NCBI RefSeq assembly: GCF_900155985.1
Contig: NZ_FTMA01000008.1
Coordinates: forward strand, 1-64,000
Length of the DNA stretch: 64,000 nucleotides
DNA from: Maribacter ulvicola
GTDB lineage: Bacteria > Bacteroidota > Bacteroidia > Flavobacteriales > Flavobacteriaceae
Direction of reading: 5' to 3'
The notes under the pieces were generated by a model. The model saw only the letters and a program-made list of their open reading frames with translations. It made no database searches and was not told the DNA's origin. A program made the translations under genes and the position numbers. Shown piece after piece: positions 17,347-25,399 of the stretch (position 1 is its first letter; every line of letters starts with the position of its first letter).

Positions 17347-18186
17347 TTAATGTAGTGCTAGAATAGGTACATTACTGTCATAACCTATTTCTTTAATCAA
17401 TGGTCTAGAGAAAACATTACTAAAAAAGAAATGTTTGCGGTTAATGAAAGACACCATATCGCTTTCTCTACTTTCAACAAAGTTCTGTATTCCCTTGCCC
17501 AAATTCTTTTCGGTTAGCGTATGAAAGTGATGCGGTGTTTCTCTTAAAATTGATGAAAGCAATTGTTTATTGGTCAATTGAGATTGGGTCAACTCTTTTT
17601 CCTTTTCCAAATGTAGAATGGCAATCTCTGCATTATGCATTTTAGACAATTCTATTAAGTATAGAAACACTGATCTCTTATAGGTATCTTTATAGTCTGT
17701 TGGAAAAACAATTTCTTTTGGTGACAGGAAAGAAACATGCTCAGGTATTGCCAGCACAGGGCATTCTCTTATTTTTTCCATAGCCATTACAGTATTACTA
17801 CCAAATAGAGCACCTTTTGATCCGGTAGCGCCTTTGGTGCCCATGGCAACCAGATCAATATCTTTTTCAGCTATAATTTTCTTTATGGCTACGGATAGAA
17901 AACTAGATGTAGAATGGGTGTAATAATTATGCTTTAGGTTATCGGAATGTAGTGTTACAGCTTCTATTAGTTTTACAAAGTTCTTTTCAGAATCTTGTTT
18001 TGCCTGTTCAAAAGCAGCGCTACCTTCCTCTGGTATATTTAAATTGTTAGTGGTATACTTTTCAAAACTGAAAACATTTAAAAAATAGAAATCACAATTT
18101 AGTTTGGCATACAAATCAATTGTATATCTAATGGCATTTAAAGCATTTTTAGAAAAATCTATAGGTATAAGAATACGCTTGTTCAT
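17347..18186 (-). CDS. Universal stress protein, tandem UspA domains
   Basis: 279 residues from the ATG at 18186 (MNKRILIPIDFS). A longer frame from a TTG at 18210 is possible, but the predicted -7 box (TATATTTA, 18218-18211) would lie against that TTG. The ATG gives the same operator-to-start distance (about 61 bases) as the sister genes, so I prefer it. Domain 1 carries GTKGATGSKGALFGSN. Domain 2 begins KEIVFPTDYKDT and lacks the glycine pattern. It has its own operator (18241-18254) although it lies just downstream of two more Usp genes. Confidence 0.88.
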   Translation of the reverse strand: MNKRILIPIDFSKNALNAIRYTIDLYAKLNCDFYFLNVFSFEKYTTNNLNIPEEGSAAFEQAKQDSEKNFVKLIEAVTLHSDNLKHNYYTHSTSSFLSVAIKKIIAEKDIDLVAMGTKGATGSKGALFGSNTVMAMEKIRECPVLAIPEHVSFLSPKEIVFPTDYKDTYKRSVFLYLIELSKMHNAEIAILHLEKEKELTQSQLTNKQLLSSILRETPHHFHTLTEKNLGKGIQNFVESRESDMVSFINRKHFFFSNVFSRPLIKEIGYDSNVPILALH

Positions 18187-18210
18187 TATAAAATGATTTA
18201 GATTGTTCAA

Positions 18211-18254
18211 TAAATATATACTCTAATGAGTTGATATACTATGATTTATATCAG
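18211..18254 (-). promoter_or_regulatory. Crp/Fnr-type operator and promoter for the Usp at 18186
   Basis: ATGATTTATATCAG (18241-18254), centre 18247.5, with TATATTTA (18218-18211, minus strand) starting 29.5 nt away. One half-site includes the stop codon of the upstream Usp gene (18253-18251), so the operator is embedded in the gene junction. Confidence 0.65.
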
Positions 18255-19099
18255 TCGTTCACTGGTAAAATCAGAAACGGTATTGTAGCATAAATACTTA
18301 GATCCATAATAACAGGTTCATGTAGAAAACGTTCAAAGAATTTTCGTCTGTGATATGACATTGCCAGCATATTAATTTTTCTTTCGGCTATAAAGTCTTG
18401 AATGACATTCGCCTTATCTGCATAATTCCAGATTTCATCATAACTATGTGGGGTATTAAGCAAACACTTGTCTAATAATTTTTGGTTAGATACCTGTTTC
18501 GGGTTCTTTATTTCCTCTTCATTGATATGCAAAACGGCTATAGAGGCAGCTGTGATTGCAGCGATATTCAATAGCATGGATAAAGTAGCTTTGGTACATC
18601 CTTTTTTATAGTCTGTCACAAAAGCTATTTCCTCAATAGGATTAAATGTAATCTCTTTAGGTATGGCCAGAATAGGGCATTTGGTAATCGTATTTGCAAT
18701 TTTAATGGTATTACTGCCCATAAATAGTTCTTTAGCGCCGGTTTTGCCCTTGTTCCCTAGAACGATAAGGTCTATATCATGACTATCTATAGTTTTTGAA
18801 ATTACTGAAGAAAGAGTGCCTTTACTTGAAATGGTATTGAATTTGTGCAGTTCGTTTCCGGTATCCAAAACAATCTTGTGTACAGTTTTAGTTAAGTTCT
18901 CCGTGGAAGAAGCTTGTAGTTTCTCCATTTCTTTATGACCAGGTAATATGGTGTTTTTAGCACTAATGACAATATCATTATAGGCGTGAACTATATGAAT
19001 TGTACAAGGTGTAGTGGCAAAAATCTGTGTGGCATAATAAAGAGCATTATATGCCTCATTAGAAAAATCTGTGGCAACAAGTATATGTTTAATTTTCAT
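18251..19099 (-). CDS. Universal stress protein, tandem UspA domains
   Basis: 282 residues. Domain 1 begins KHILVATDFS and has GNKGKTGAKELFMGSN as ATP-binding pattern. Domain 2 begins EEIAFVTDYKKG and ends in PFLILPVND. Only 5 bases separate it from the Usp gene upstream (19105-19938), so both are read from the operator at 19988-20001. Unlike its neighbours the second domain has a cysteine (KKGCTK) at its start. Confidence 0.9.
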   Translation of the reverse strand: MKIKHILVATDFSNEAYNALYYATQIFATTPCTIHIVHAYNDIVISAKNTILPGHKEMEKLQASSTENLTKTVHKIVLDTGNELHKFNTISSKGTLSSVISKTIDSHDIDLIVLGNKGKTGAKELFMGSNTIKIANTITKCPILAIPKEITFNPIEEIAFVTDYKKGCTKATLSMLLNIAAITAASIAVLHINEEEIKNPKQVSNQKLLDKCLLNTPHSYDEIWNYADKANVIQDFIAERKINMLAMSYHRRKFFERFLHEPVIMDLSIYATIPFLILPVND

Positions 19100-19104
19100 A
19101 ATTT

Positions 19105-19938
19105 TTATTGAGGAATTACTAAGAAGGGAACCGTTACATGAAAGCCAATTTTCTTTATTACAGGCTCAATAAACAAGCGTTCCAAAAAGGTATGTTTGTT
19201 TTGTACCATTACCAATAAATTAATCTTTTGTTTTATCTGAAATTCATTAATTGCGGCGATAACCTCGTTACTAGGGACTTCATGAAAAAATCCGCTTTCA
19301 GATAGTACCTTGGCCAGTTGGTTTTTATTTTTTTCTTGAACTGGAGTTAGCTTATTTCCCGTATACACATGCATTACATTTACCTGCGACACGTGCGAGT
19401 TGGTAATTTTAAGTAGTTGGGACAAACTTTCTTTATTTAGCCATACTTCAAAATCATTAGGAAAAAGTATTTGTTCTGGTACTTCATATTCAAAGCCCGA
19501 TGGTATTACAAGAACCGGACATTTGGCATTTTTAATCACATGAACAGTATTGCTGCCCAATAGTATTTGTTTTGCACCAGTGGCACCCTGGGTTCCCATA
19601 ACAACAATATCTATATTCTCCGCTTCAACAGTTCTGGTAACCTCGCTAGAAAGAACGTTTAGTGCAGAATGTGTAATAAACGTATGTAAGGGGTTTTCAA
19701 ATTCTTTTTGTAACTTTTCTTTAAGGTTTTCTAGATTATCTTGAGAGTTTTGCTGCACAATATCGCCAAGACCTATTTGAGCAGGACTACCCATTAAGTA
19801 CTCTGTATGGTACACTGGCGGCATATAACTGTTTAAAAGATAAAAAGTACATTTTAATTCTTTGTACAGCGTAAGTGCATAGTGTATAGCCGTTAAAGAA
19901 TTTTCTGAAAAATCGGTAGGAAGTAAAATACGTGTCAT
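19105..19938 (-). CDS. Universal stress protein, tandem UspA domains
   Basis: 277 residues. N-terminus TRILLPTDFSENS; ATP-binding pattern GTQGATGAKQILLGSN in domain 1; domain 2 begins EQILFPNDFEVW, so the usual TD is replaced by ND. First gene of a Usp run (19938-17347) and divergent from thioredoxin, with a single palindrome midway between the two start codons. Confidence 0.9.
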   Translation of the reverse strand: MTRILLPTDFSENSLTAIHYALTLYKELKCTFYLLNSYMPPVYHTEYLMGSPAQIGLGDIVQQNSQDNLENLKEKLQKEFENPLHTFITHSALNVLSSEVTRTVEAENIDIVVMGTQGATGAKQILLGSNTVHVIKNAKCPVLVIPSGFEYEVPEQILFPNDFEVWLNKESLSQLLKITNSHVSQVNVMHVYTGNKLTPVQEKNKNQLAKVLSESGFFHEVPSNEVIAAINEFQIKQKINLLVMVQNKHTFLERLFIEPVIKKIGFHVTVPFLVIPQ

Positions 19939-19957
19939 ATTCTAAATTTTGATAGAT

Positions 19958-20031
19958 TAAAATTAACCACAGAAAATTAGAAATTGTATGATATTCGTCA
20001 TCACCATAAAGTTTATTAATAGCTATTATTA
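19958..20031. promoter_or_regulatory. Shared Crp/Fnr-type operator between Usp and thioredoxin
   Basis: ATGATATTCGTCAT (19988-20001), centre 19994.5, lies 56.5 and 55.5 bases from the two divergent start codons. On the minus strand TAATTTTA (19965-19958) starts 29.5 nt from the centre. On the plus strand TATTATTA (20024-20031) is at the same distance but matches less well. One operator can therefore serve both directions. Confidence 0.7.
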
Positions 20032-20049
20032 AGTAGTAAATACAGACCG

Positions 20050-20349
20050 ATGAAAAAGAAGTTTAGAAAAAGTATAGGTTCAGATACGCCTACACTGGTG
20101 TATTTTTATGCCCCATGGTGTGTGCCATGTAAACTAATGAGGCCAGTAGTAGAACAAGTTATTGGAGAATACCCAGAAATATTAAATTACATTGAAATAG
20201 ATGTAGAAATAAAAAAAGGAATTGTAAAAAGATATAAAATAAAGGGCGTCCCAACCTTAATACTCTTTCAGAATGGAACACCACTTTGGCGTCATACCGG
20301 TGTAATACCGATTGAAGATATAAAAATGACCCTAAAAGAGCATATTTAA
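20050..20349 (+). CDS. Thioredoxin-family protein
   Basis: 99 residues with the redox motif WCVPCK (C24, C27), the cis-proline region GVPTLILF (about 75-82) and overall thioredoxin spacing. It has no signal peptide, so it should be cytoplasmic. The motif CVPC differs from the CGPC of housekeeping thioredoxins, which suggests a specialised redox role. It is a one-gene unit under a shared operator with the divergent Usp operon, and hairpins at 20349-20378 follow its stop. Confidence 0.9.
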   Translation: MKKKFRKSIGSDTPTLVYFYAPWCVPCKLMRPVVEQVIGEYPEILNYIEIDVEIKKGIVKRYKIKGVPTLILFQNGTPLWRHTGVIPIEDIKMTLKEHI

Positions 20350-20378
20350 GCTTTATTAAAGCTAGTATTAGTAATACT
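20349..20378. terminator. Two small hairpins between convergent genes
   Basis: AGCTTT/AAAGCT (20349-20354 with 20358-20363) and AGTATT/AATACT (20364-20369 with 20373-20378), each with a 3-nt loop, fill the gap between the thioredoxin and the convergent Usp gene. There is no clear T-run, so termination is only likely. Confidence 0.4.
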
Positions 20379-21216
20379 ACTCATGTATCACTAAAAACGG
20401 CACCTTAGTATGATAACTGATTTTTTCAACAGTAGGTCTAAATAGAATACGTTCCAAGAAATTAAGATTTTTAGCGACCATAATAAGCATATCTAAATTT
20501 CTGCTTTCTGTAAAGCATTGAACAGATTCATCAATGTTTTTACCGGTAACCTCATGAAAAGTACATTTAGTTTCTTTAAAAAAATCTAGTAATAGATTTT
20601 TTATTTTACCTTGATTCTGAGAGAGTTTTTCTCCCTTACTAGAAATATATAATAGGCGTAAAGCAGATTTTTTTAATAGGATTATATCTTTAATCGTATT
20701 TAATATGGTTACATCATAGGCTAAATTTAAATCAGAAGGAAACCCAATTTCCTCAACCTTTTCATAAGTAGCATTTTCAGGTACGGCCAACAGTGTGCAT
20801 GGCACTTTAGTAATAACATTACCGGTATTACTACCTATAGAAACGGATTTTAAACCAGAAGCTCCTTTTGTGCCCATTATTATAAGTTCAATATTCTTTT
20901 TTTTAACGAAATCCTTAAGTTGATCCGTTAAAAAACCATAGATAGCTTTAAAATGAAATTCATGTTTAACATTTAATGGAAGATGCTCTATTTTTTTGCT
21001 GAGCGTCTTAAGTTGTTCTTTACTTTCTGCTAATAGGGTGTCTTCTAAAATATCTGGTGCTATGTACATTGCGGCTTCACCACTTACATTAGTATTAATT
21101 GCATTAATATGAACAATATGAAAGGTACAGTGCGTTTTTTCAAAGAAAGAAATACCATATAATAATGCATTCCACGCATTATCTGAAAAGTCTGTAGGTA
21201 TTAATATATTTTTCAT
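20377..21216 (-). CDS. Universal stress protein, tandem UspA domains
   Basis: 279 residues. N-terminus KNILIPTDFSDNAWNALLYG; ATP-binding pattern GTKGASGLKSVSIGSN; domain 2 begins EEIGFPSDLNLAY, where the usual TD is SD. Last gene of the run 22954-20377, 33 bases after the Usp upstream with no operator in the gap. Confidence 0.9.
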   Translation of the reverse strand: MKNILIPTDFSDNAWNALLYGISFFEKTHCTFHIVHINAINTNVSGEAAMYIAPDILEDTLLAESKEQLKTLSKKIEHLPLNVKHEFHFKAIYGFLTDQLKDFVKKKNIELIIMGTKGASGLKSVSIGSNTGNVITKVPCTLLAVPENATYEKVEEIGFPSDLNLAYDVTILNTIKDIILLKKSALRLLYISSKGEKLSQNQGKIKNLLLDFFKETKCTFHEVTGKNIDESVQCFTESRNLDMLIMVAKNLNFLERILFRPTVEKISYHTKVPFLVIHE

Positions 21217-21249
21217 TGTAATAGTTTGATTATTAGAAAAGTAGAATTG

Positions 21250-22098
21250 TTATCGTGGTAAGAATAAAACAGGAATTTGCGAATGAAATGCTATTTTTTT
21301 AACCACGGCCTCACCAATTACTTTCTCCCAGAAAGTGTGCTGGTGCCTTAGAATACTTAAGAAACTAGCATCTTTATCTTCAGTATACATATCAATACTC
21401 TTAGAGATATTTACTTCAAATGGTATGTTCGTAAATTTTAGGTCAAATTCAGATAACCGTTCTTTTAAAACTTCTTTATGCGCTTCTTGATATTCGTTTA
21501 GATTAAACTCAATGGCAACGTGAACTACTTCTATATTGGTGTTCCAAAGTTTGGCAAGTTCAATTATAGGGTTAAACAAGTTTTTTCTGAATGTAGCAGA
21601 AAAATCCGTAGCAAAAAGCACAGACTTTAAACTTTGAAAGTTATACCCGGTGGGCACCACTAAAATTGGTGTATTTTTTATCAGGTTTAATACTTTTACG
21701 GTATTACTGCCCAAGAAAACCTCTTTGGCACCCGTAGCACCTTGTGTACCCATTATCATTAAATCGACATCATTAGTATTTAGAAACGATGCTGCCGAAT
21801 CTTCTAAATTACCCGGTTTGGACAATGTTGTAAATTGATGTTTTGGATTTTTATGGTTTATTTTTAAATATGAAAGCACTTCATCAAGCTCTTGGACCGA
21901 GTATTTTGACAAGGAATCATAAATAACACCCAGTCGTTGTTGGCTTTTAGAGCCCATTAAATTTAATGGTGTTGGTTCATAAGCATGTAGTAAGTAAAAA
22001 TGACAATCTACTTCTGCATATATTTTTAATGCCGTGAAAATTGCGTTCCAAGCATTATCCGAAAAATCTGTAGTAATCAATATCTTTTTCATAGCCAT
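21250..22098 (-). CDS. Universal stress protein, tandem UspA domains
   Basis: 282 residues (a second ATG two codons in is equally possible). N-terminus KKILITTDFSDNAWNAIF is close to that of the Usp at 20377, which suggests a recent duplication. ATP-binding pattern GTQGATGAKEVFLGSN; domain 2 begins KSVLFATDFSATF. Middle gene of the run 22954-20377, 10 bases downstream of the first. Confidence 0.9.
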   Translation of the reverse strand: MAMKKILITTDFSDNAWNAIFTALKIYAEVDCHFYLLHAYEPTPLNLMGSKSQQRLGVIYDSLSKYSVQELDEVLSYLKINHKNPKHQFTTLSKPGNLEDSAASFLNTNDVDLMIMGTQGATGAKEVFLGSNTVKVLNLIKNTPILVVPTGYNFQSLKSVLFATDFSATFRKNLFNPIIELAKLWNTNIEVVHVAIEFNLNEYQEAHKEVLKERLSEFDLKFTNIPFEVNISKSIDMYTEDKDASFLSILRHQHTFWEKVIGEAVVKKIAFHSQIPVLFLPR

Positions 22099-22108
22099 AT
22101 CATTTTAT

Positions 22109-22954
22109 TTAACGGGGAAGATTTTGCATAACCAAAAACGGAATGGTAGAAGAAAGACCAATTTCATCTATGGTAGATTGGTAGAGCATATCTTCTAAAA
22201 AGGAATGTCTAGAATTTACCATAACCAGCAAATCCATATCGTTTTCTTTAATATATGTTGTTATTGCCTTTGCTCTATTGCCAACACCTATAGTGACAAA
22301 TGATAACCTGGCATGTGGCAAGGACTCTTTTAAGAACTTTTTATTATCTAATTGACGGAGACTTAAGTCTTCAAAATCTGATATATATAAGCTGTGCACT
22401 TCTGCTTTAAATTCTCCGGCCATAATGTCCAGTAATTTCAACTCACGTCGTTTATAGGGCAACATATAGTTACTAGGAAATAGTATTTTCTTAGGCTGAC
22501 TATAACTATATTGGTCAGGAACAGCCAAAACCGGACATTTTACATATTTAAAAACCTGTAAGGTGTTGCTGCCAAATGTGATTTTTGAACTAGCAGTTTT
22601 ACCTTTGGTACCCATTATAATGAGGTCTATATTTTTTGAATCGGCAAAATTATTAATGGCATCTACCAGAGATTCAAAAGCACATACGGCTTCATATTTA
22701 TGTAAAGGGTTGTGAGTTTTTGTTTGGGTTTCCGTTACAAGCTCATTTAATTTATTCTCAGCAGCATCAGCAATCATTTTCTTCTGTTTATCAAAAGTTT
22801 CTGCATCTACATTATGATAGGGTCCGTAAACATCATCTGCATAGGCATGAATAAAATAAAAGTTAGTACGCTCGCATTTAAAGACATTAAGCGCATATGA
22901 AATGGCGTGATCGGCATTGTTGGAGAAGTCTGTGGGTATGAGAATATTTTTCAT
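22109..22954 (-). CDS. Universal stress protein, tandem UspA domains
   Basis: 281 residues. N-terminus KNILIPTDFSNNADHAISY; ATP-binding pattern GTKGKTASSKITFGSN; domain 2 begins KKILFPSNYMLPY, where the second-domain Asp is replaced by Asn. First gene of a three-Usp operon, with a perfect operator 58.5 bases upstream. Confidence 0.9.
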   Translation of the reverse strand: MKNILIPTDFSNNADHAISYALNVFKCERTNFYFIHAYADDVYGPYHNVDAETFDKQKKMIADAAENKLNELVTETQTKTHNPLHKYEAVCAFESLVDAINNFADSKNIDLIIMGTKGKTASSKITFGSNTLQVFKYVKCPVLAVPDQYSYSQPKKILFPSNYMLPYKRRELKLLDIMAGEFKAEVHSLYISDFEDLSLRQLDNKKFLKESLPHARLSFVTIGVGNRAKAITTYIKENDMDLLVMVNSRHSFLEDMLYQSTIDEIGLSSTIPFLVMQNLPR

Positions 22955-22975
22955 AGCTATCTTTTAATGATGTTT

Positions 22976-23019
22976 TAAAAGTATAGGAGTGTATAAGAAT
23001 ATCCTATGATAAATATCAT
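22976..23019 (-). promoter_or_regulatory. Crp/Fnr-type operator and promoter for the 22954-20377 Usp operon
   Basis: ATGATAAATATCAT (23006-23019), perfect 5-bp arms, centre 23012.5. TACTTTTA (22983-22976, minus strand) starts 29.5 nt away. Confidence 0.75.
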
Positions 23020-23163
23020 GCGCAACTTGCAATCAACTAAAGTATGTATGTTTAGGGATCGATAAAAAGAATAGATAAGTAATTTAACTTATGAGTTAGC
23101 TACCAAAATGTGATAAGCATTTAATGGATCAAATTATTTATAAATAGATAAGATTAGTGAAGA

Positions 23164-23207
23164 CTGATATTGGTCATAGTAATTTATAGTTCAACAAATT
23201 ACATTTA
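23164..23207 (+). promoter_or_regulatory. Crp/Fnr-type operator and promoter for the WG-repeat/SDR genes
   Basis: CTGATATTGGTCAT (23164-23177), centre 23170.5. TACATTTA (23200-23207) starts 29.5 nt downstream. The start codon at 23234 is 63.5 bases from the centre. Confidence 0.72.
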
Positions 23208-23233
23208 TTGAAACATATTAAAATATAGAAATT

Positions 23234-23872
23234 ATGAAAAGAATATTAATCTTATGGGTATTGGCACTTATGGTGAGTATGCCTATTTCTGCACAAATTT
23301 TAGATAATTTAGATGAGATTGCACCTTTTAGTGAAGGTCTGGCGGCAGTACGTAAGGGCAACCAATGGGGCTTTATTAACCAACAAGGAGAACTGGTCAT
23401 AGATTTTAGAGGTGATGTTTACACAAGTACACAAGTAGATCAATCTAGAACAGATGTTTTAGGTATAAAATACCCAATGTTCAATGAAGGATTATGTTTA
23501 ATACAAAGCACTGTTGAAGATGGTGTACCGGTATTTGGGTTCATAGACACATCTGGAAAGGTGGTTATTGAACCTCAGTTTTTAAATATATTTCCTTTTG
23601 AGGACGGGTTTACCACTGCAGTGTTATTCGACAAGAGCTTTAAAGGTGAAAATGAATTTAAACTAAAGATATACGAATACAAATTTTTTGATGTAGGCGT
23701 GAGCACTACTGGTGAGATCACTGATTTTTTTGAAAAAAGAGACCATATACAAATGACGAGGAAAAGATATAAAATGCCGGAAATTGGAGCCAAAATGTTA
23801 ACTAAGAATTTAGTGGCTACCCATAAGTTAGGTCAAGGCTGGAGTATTGATAAGCTAAGTGTTAAAAACTAG
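23234..23872 (+). CDS. Exported WG-repeat protein
   Basis: 212 residues. A signal peptide (about 1-20, ending SAQ) is followed by WG/KWGFI-type beta-hairpin repeats at about 33-55 (GNQWGFINQQGELVID) and 90-110 (FGFIDTSGKVVIEPQF). The C-terminal half is unassigned. WG repeats are common in Bacteroidota envelope proteins, usually of unknown function. It is separated from the SDR gene by 5 bases, so the two are probably co-expressed. Confidence 0.75.
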   Translation: MKRILILWVLALMVSMPISAQILDNLDEIAPFSEGLAAVRKGNQWGFINQQGELVIDFRGDVYTSTQVDQSRTDVLGIKYPMFNEGLCLIQSTVEDGVPVFGFIDTSGKVVIEPQFLNIFPFEDGFTTAVLFDKSFKGENEFKLKIYEYKFFDVGVSTTGEITDFFEKRDHIQMTRKRYKMPEIGAKMLTKNLVATHKLGQGWSIDKLSVKN

Positions 23873-23877
23873 TAACT

Positions 23878-24639
23878 ATGAACAGATTAAAAGATAAAGT
23901 AGCTGTAATTACAGGAGGTACTGGCGGTATAGGTATGGCATCGGCAAACCTGTTCTTGGCACAGGGAGCAAAGGTAGTTTTAGTAGATAATAATCAACAA
24001 GCCATAGATGAAGCTATTACTGGTCTAAATAATGAAAATGTTTCCTTTTTTAAGGCTGATGTATCTAAGAAAGAGGATACTATTAAATTCTTGAACCATA
24101 CTATGGCAATATTTGGTAAGATAGATGTATTCTTTGCCAACGCAGGTATAGAAGGCATTGCAAGTCCCATTGCAGAATACCCCGAAGATGTGTTCGATAA
24201 GGTAATTGCCGTAAACCTTAAAGGAGTTTGGTTGGGTTGCCAATATATTATTCCTAAAATGGAAGCAGGCGGCAGTGTTATTATTACGTCATCTGTAGCC
24301 GGTTTAAAAGGATTTCCGGATTTAGGGGCTTATGTTGCTACTAAGCATGCTGTAGTAGGTATAATGCGGGTTGCGGCAGCGGAGAATGCTGAACGTAACA
24401 TTCGTGTGAATACTTTACACCCGGGTCCGGTAGATAATGATATGATGCGTAGAATAGAAAGTAATATGTCTCCTCATAGTCCAGATATTGTTAAAGATGG
24501 TTTTACGGCTACAGTACCGTTAAATCGTTATGCAACCTCAAAAGAAGTAGGGGAGCTTGCCTTGTTCTTAGCTTCAGATGAAAGTAAATACATTACAGGT
24601 TGTACCCATATAATTGATGGGGGTATGCTACATGCTTAG
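23878..24639 (+). CDS. SDR-family oxidoreductase
   Basis: 253 residues, classical short-chain dehydrogenase. Cofactor motif TGGTGGIG (about 11-18), NAG near 88-90, catalytic Tyr152 and Lys156 in YVATK, and a C-terminal YITGCTHIIDGGML typical of the family. Asp at the end of beta-2 (VLVDNN) favours NAD(H). Substrate unknown. Followed by a long-stem terminator (24664-24713). Confidence 0.9.
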   Translation: MNRLKDKVAVITGGTGGIGMASANLFLAQGAKVVLVDNNQQAIDEAITGLNNENVSFFKADVSKKEDTIKFLNHTMAIFGKIDVFFANAGIEGIASPIAEYPEDVFDKVIAVNLKGVWLGCQYIIPKMEAGGSVIITSSVAGLKGFPDLGAYVATKHAVVGIMRVAAAENAERNIRVNTLHPGPVDNDMMRRIESNMSPHSPDIVKDGFTATVPLNRYATSKEVGELALFLASDESKYITGCTHIIDGGMLHA

Positions 24640-24663
24640 ATTTCAATGAAACTATTTTTTTGT

Positions 24664-24713
24664 AAACTTGATTGCATAAATGACCACATTTATGCTGTCA
24701 AGTTTTATTTTTG
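24664..24713 (+). terminator. Long-stem terminator after the SDR gene
   Basis: Arms 24664-24682 and 24687-24705 pair over 19 positions with two mismatches around a 4-nt loop, followed by TTATTTTTG. The tail also contains TATTTTTG (24706-24713), a perfect TAnnTTTG box 33 bases before the next start codon, so it may double as the upp promoter. Confidence 0.75.
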
Positions 24714-24745
24714 AAAACAATACCTTATAAAATAAACGAACATTC

Positions 24746-25399
24746 ATGACTATTCATAATTTAGAAGACCAAAACTCAGTTCTCAATCAATTTATTTCAG
24801 AAATACGCGACTCAAAAATTCAAAAAGACTCAATGCGATTTCGTAGAAATATTGAGCGCATAGGAGAGGTGCTAGGTTATGAGTTCAGTAAAGAACTATC
24901 ATATAGCTCTAAAAATGTAGAAACGCCGCTTGGTAGTAAATCTATGCATTTGAGTAAAGATCAAGTGGTTATATGTTCTATTTTAAGAGCAGGTTTACCA
25001 TTGCACCAAGGACTTTTAAATTATTTTGATGCGGCTGAAAATGCCTTTATATCTGCGTATAGAAAACATGAAAACAACGAAGATGATTTTGAAGTAGTGG
25101 TAGACTATTTTGCTACACCGTCATTAGAAGGTAAAATATTGGTGCTAACAGACCCTATGTTGGCTACGGGCAGAACTTTAGAAAATGTTTTAATGGGGTT
25201 AAAAGACTATGGAACACCAAAACAAATTCATATTGTATCAGTGATAGGGGCTATAGCAGGTATAGATTATATAAAAGATATTTTTCCGGCAAACACTCAT
25301 TTATGGATCGCTACAATTGATCCAGAACTGAACGCCCGGGGATACATTATGCCAGGTATAGGAGATGCAGGTAATTTAGCTTATGGTCAAAAGTTGTAA
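24746..25399 (+). CDS. upp: Uracil phosphoribosyltransferase
   Basis: 217 residues. The PRPP-binding loop is LTDPMLATGRTLEN (about 133-146), and the C-terminal uracil-binding region (GIGDAGNLAYG) is conserved in type. The enzyme makes UMP from uracil and PRPP (pyrimidine salvage). The usual ATGGT of the PRPP loop reads ATGRT here. Convergent with the P-type ATPase gene, with no gap between stops. Confidence 0.9.
   Translation: MTIHNLEDQNSVLNQFISEIRDSKIQKDSMRFRRNIERIGEVLGYEFSKELSYSSKNVETPLGSKSMHLSKDQVVICSILRAGLPLHQGLLNYFDAAENAFISAYRKHENNEDDFEVVVDYFATPSLEGKILVLTDPMLATGRTLENVLMGLKDYGTPKQIHIVSVIGAIAGIDYIKDIFPANTHLWIATIDPELNARGYIMPGIGDAGNLAYGQKL

Noticed and set aside
24664-24705. Long inverted repeat taken as a possible operator
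   Set aside because: Position right after a stop codon, 19-bp stem, 4-nt loop and T-rich tail fit a terminator better.
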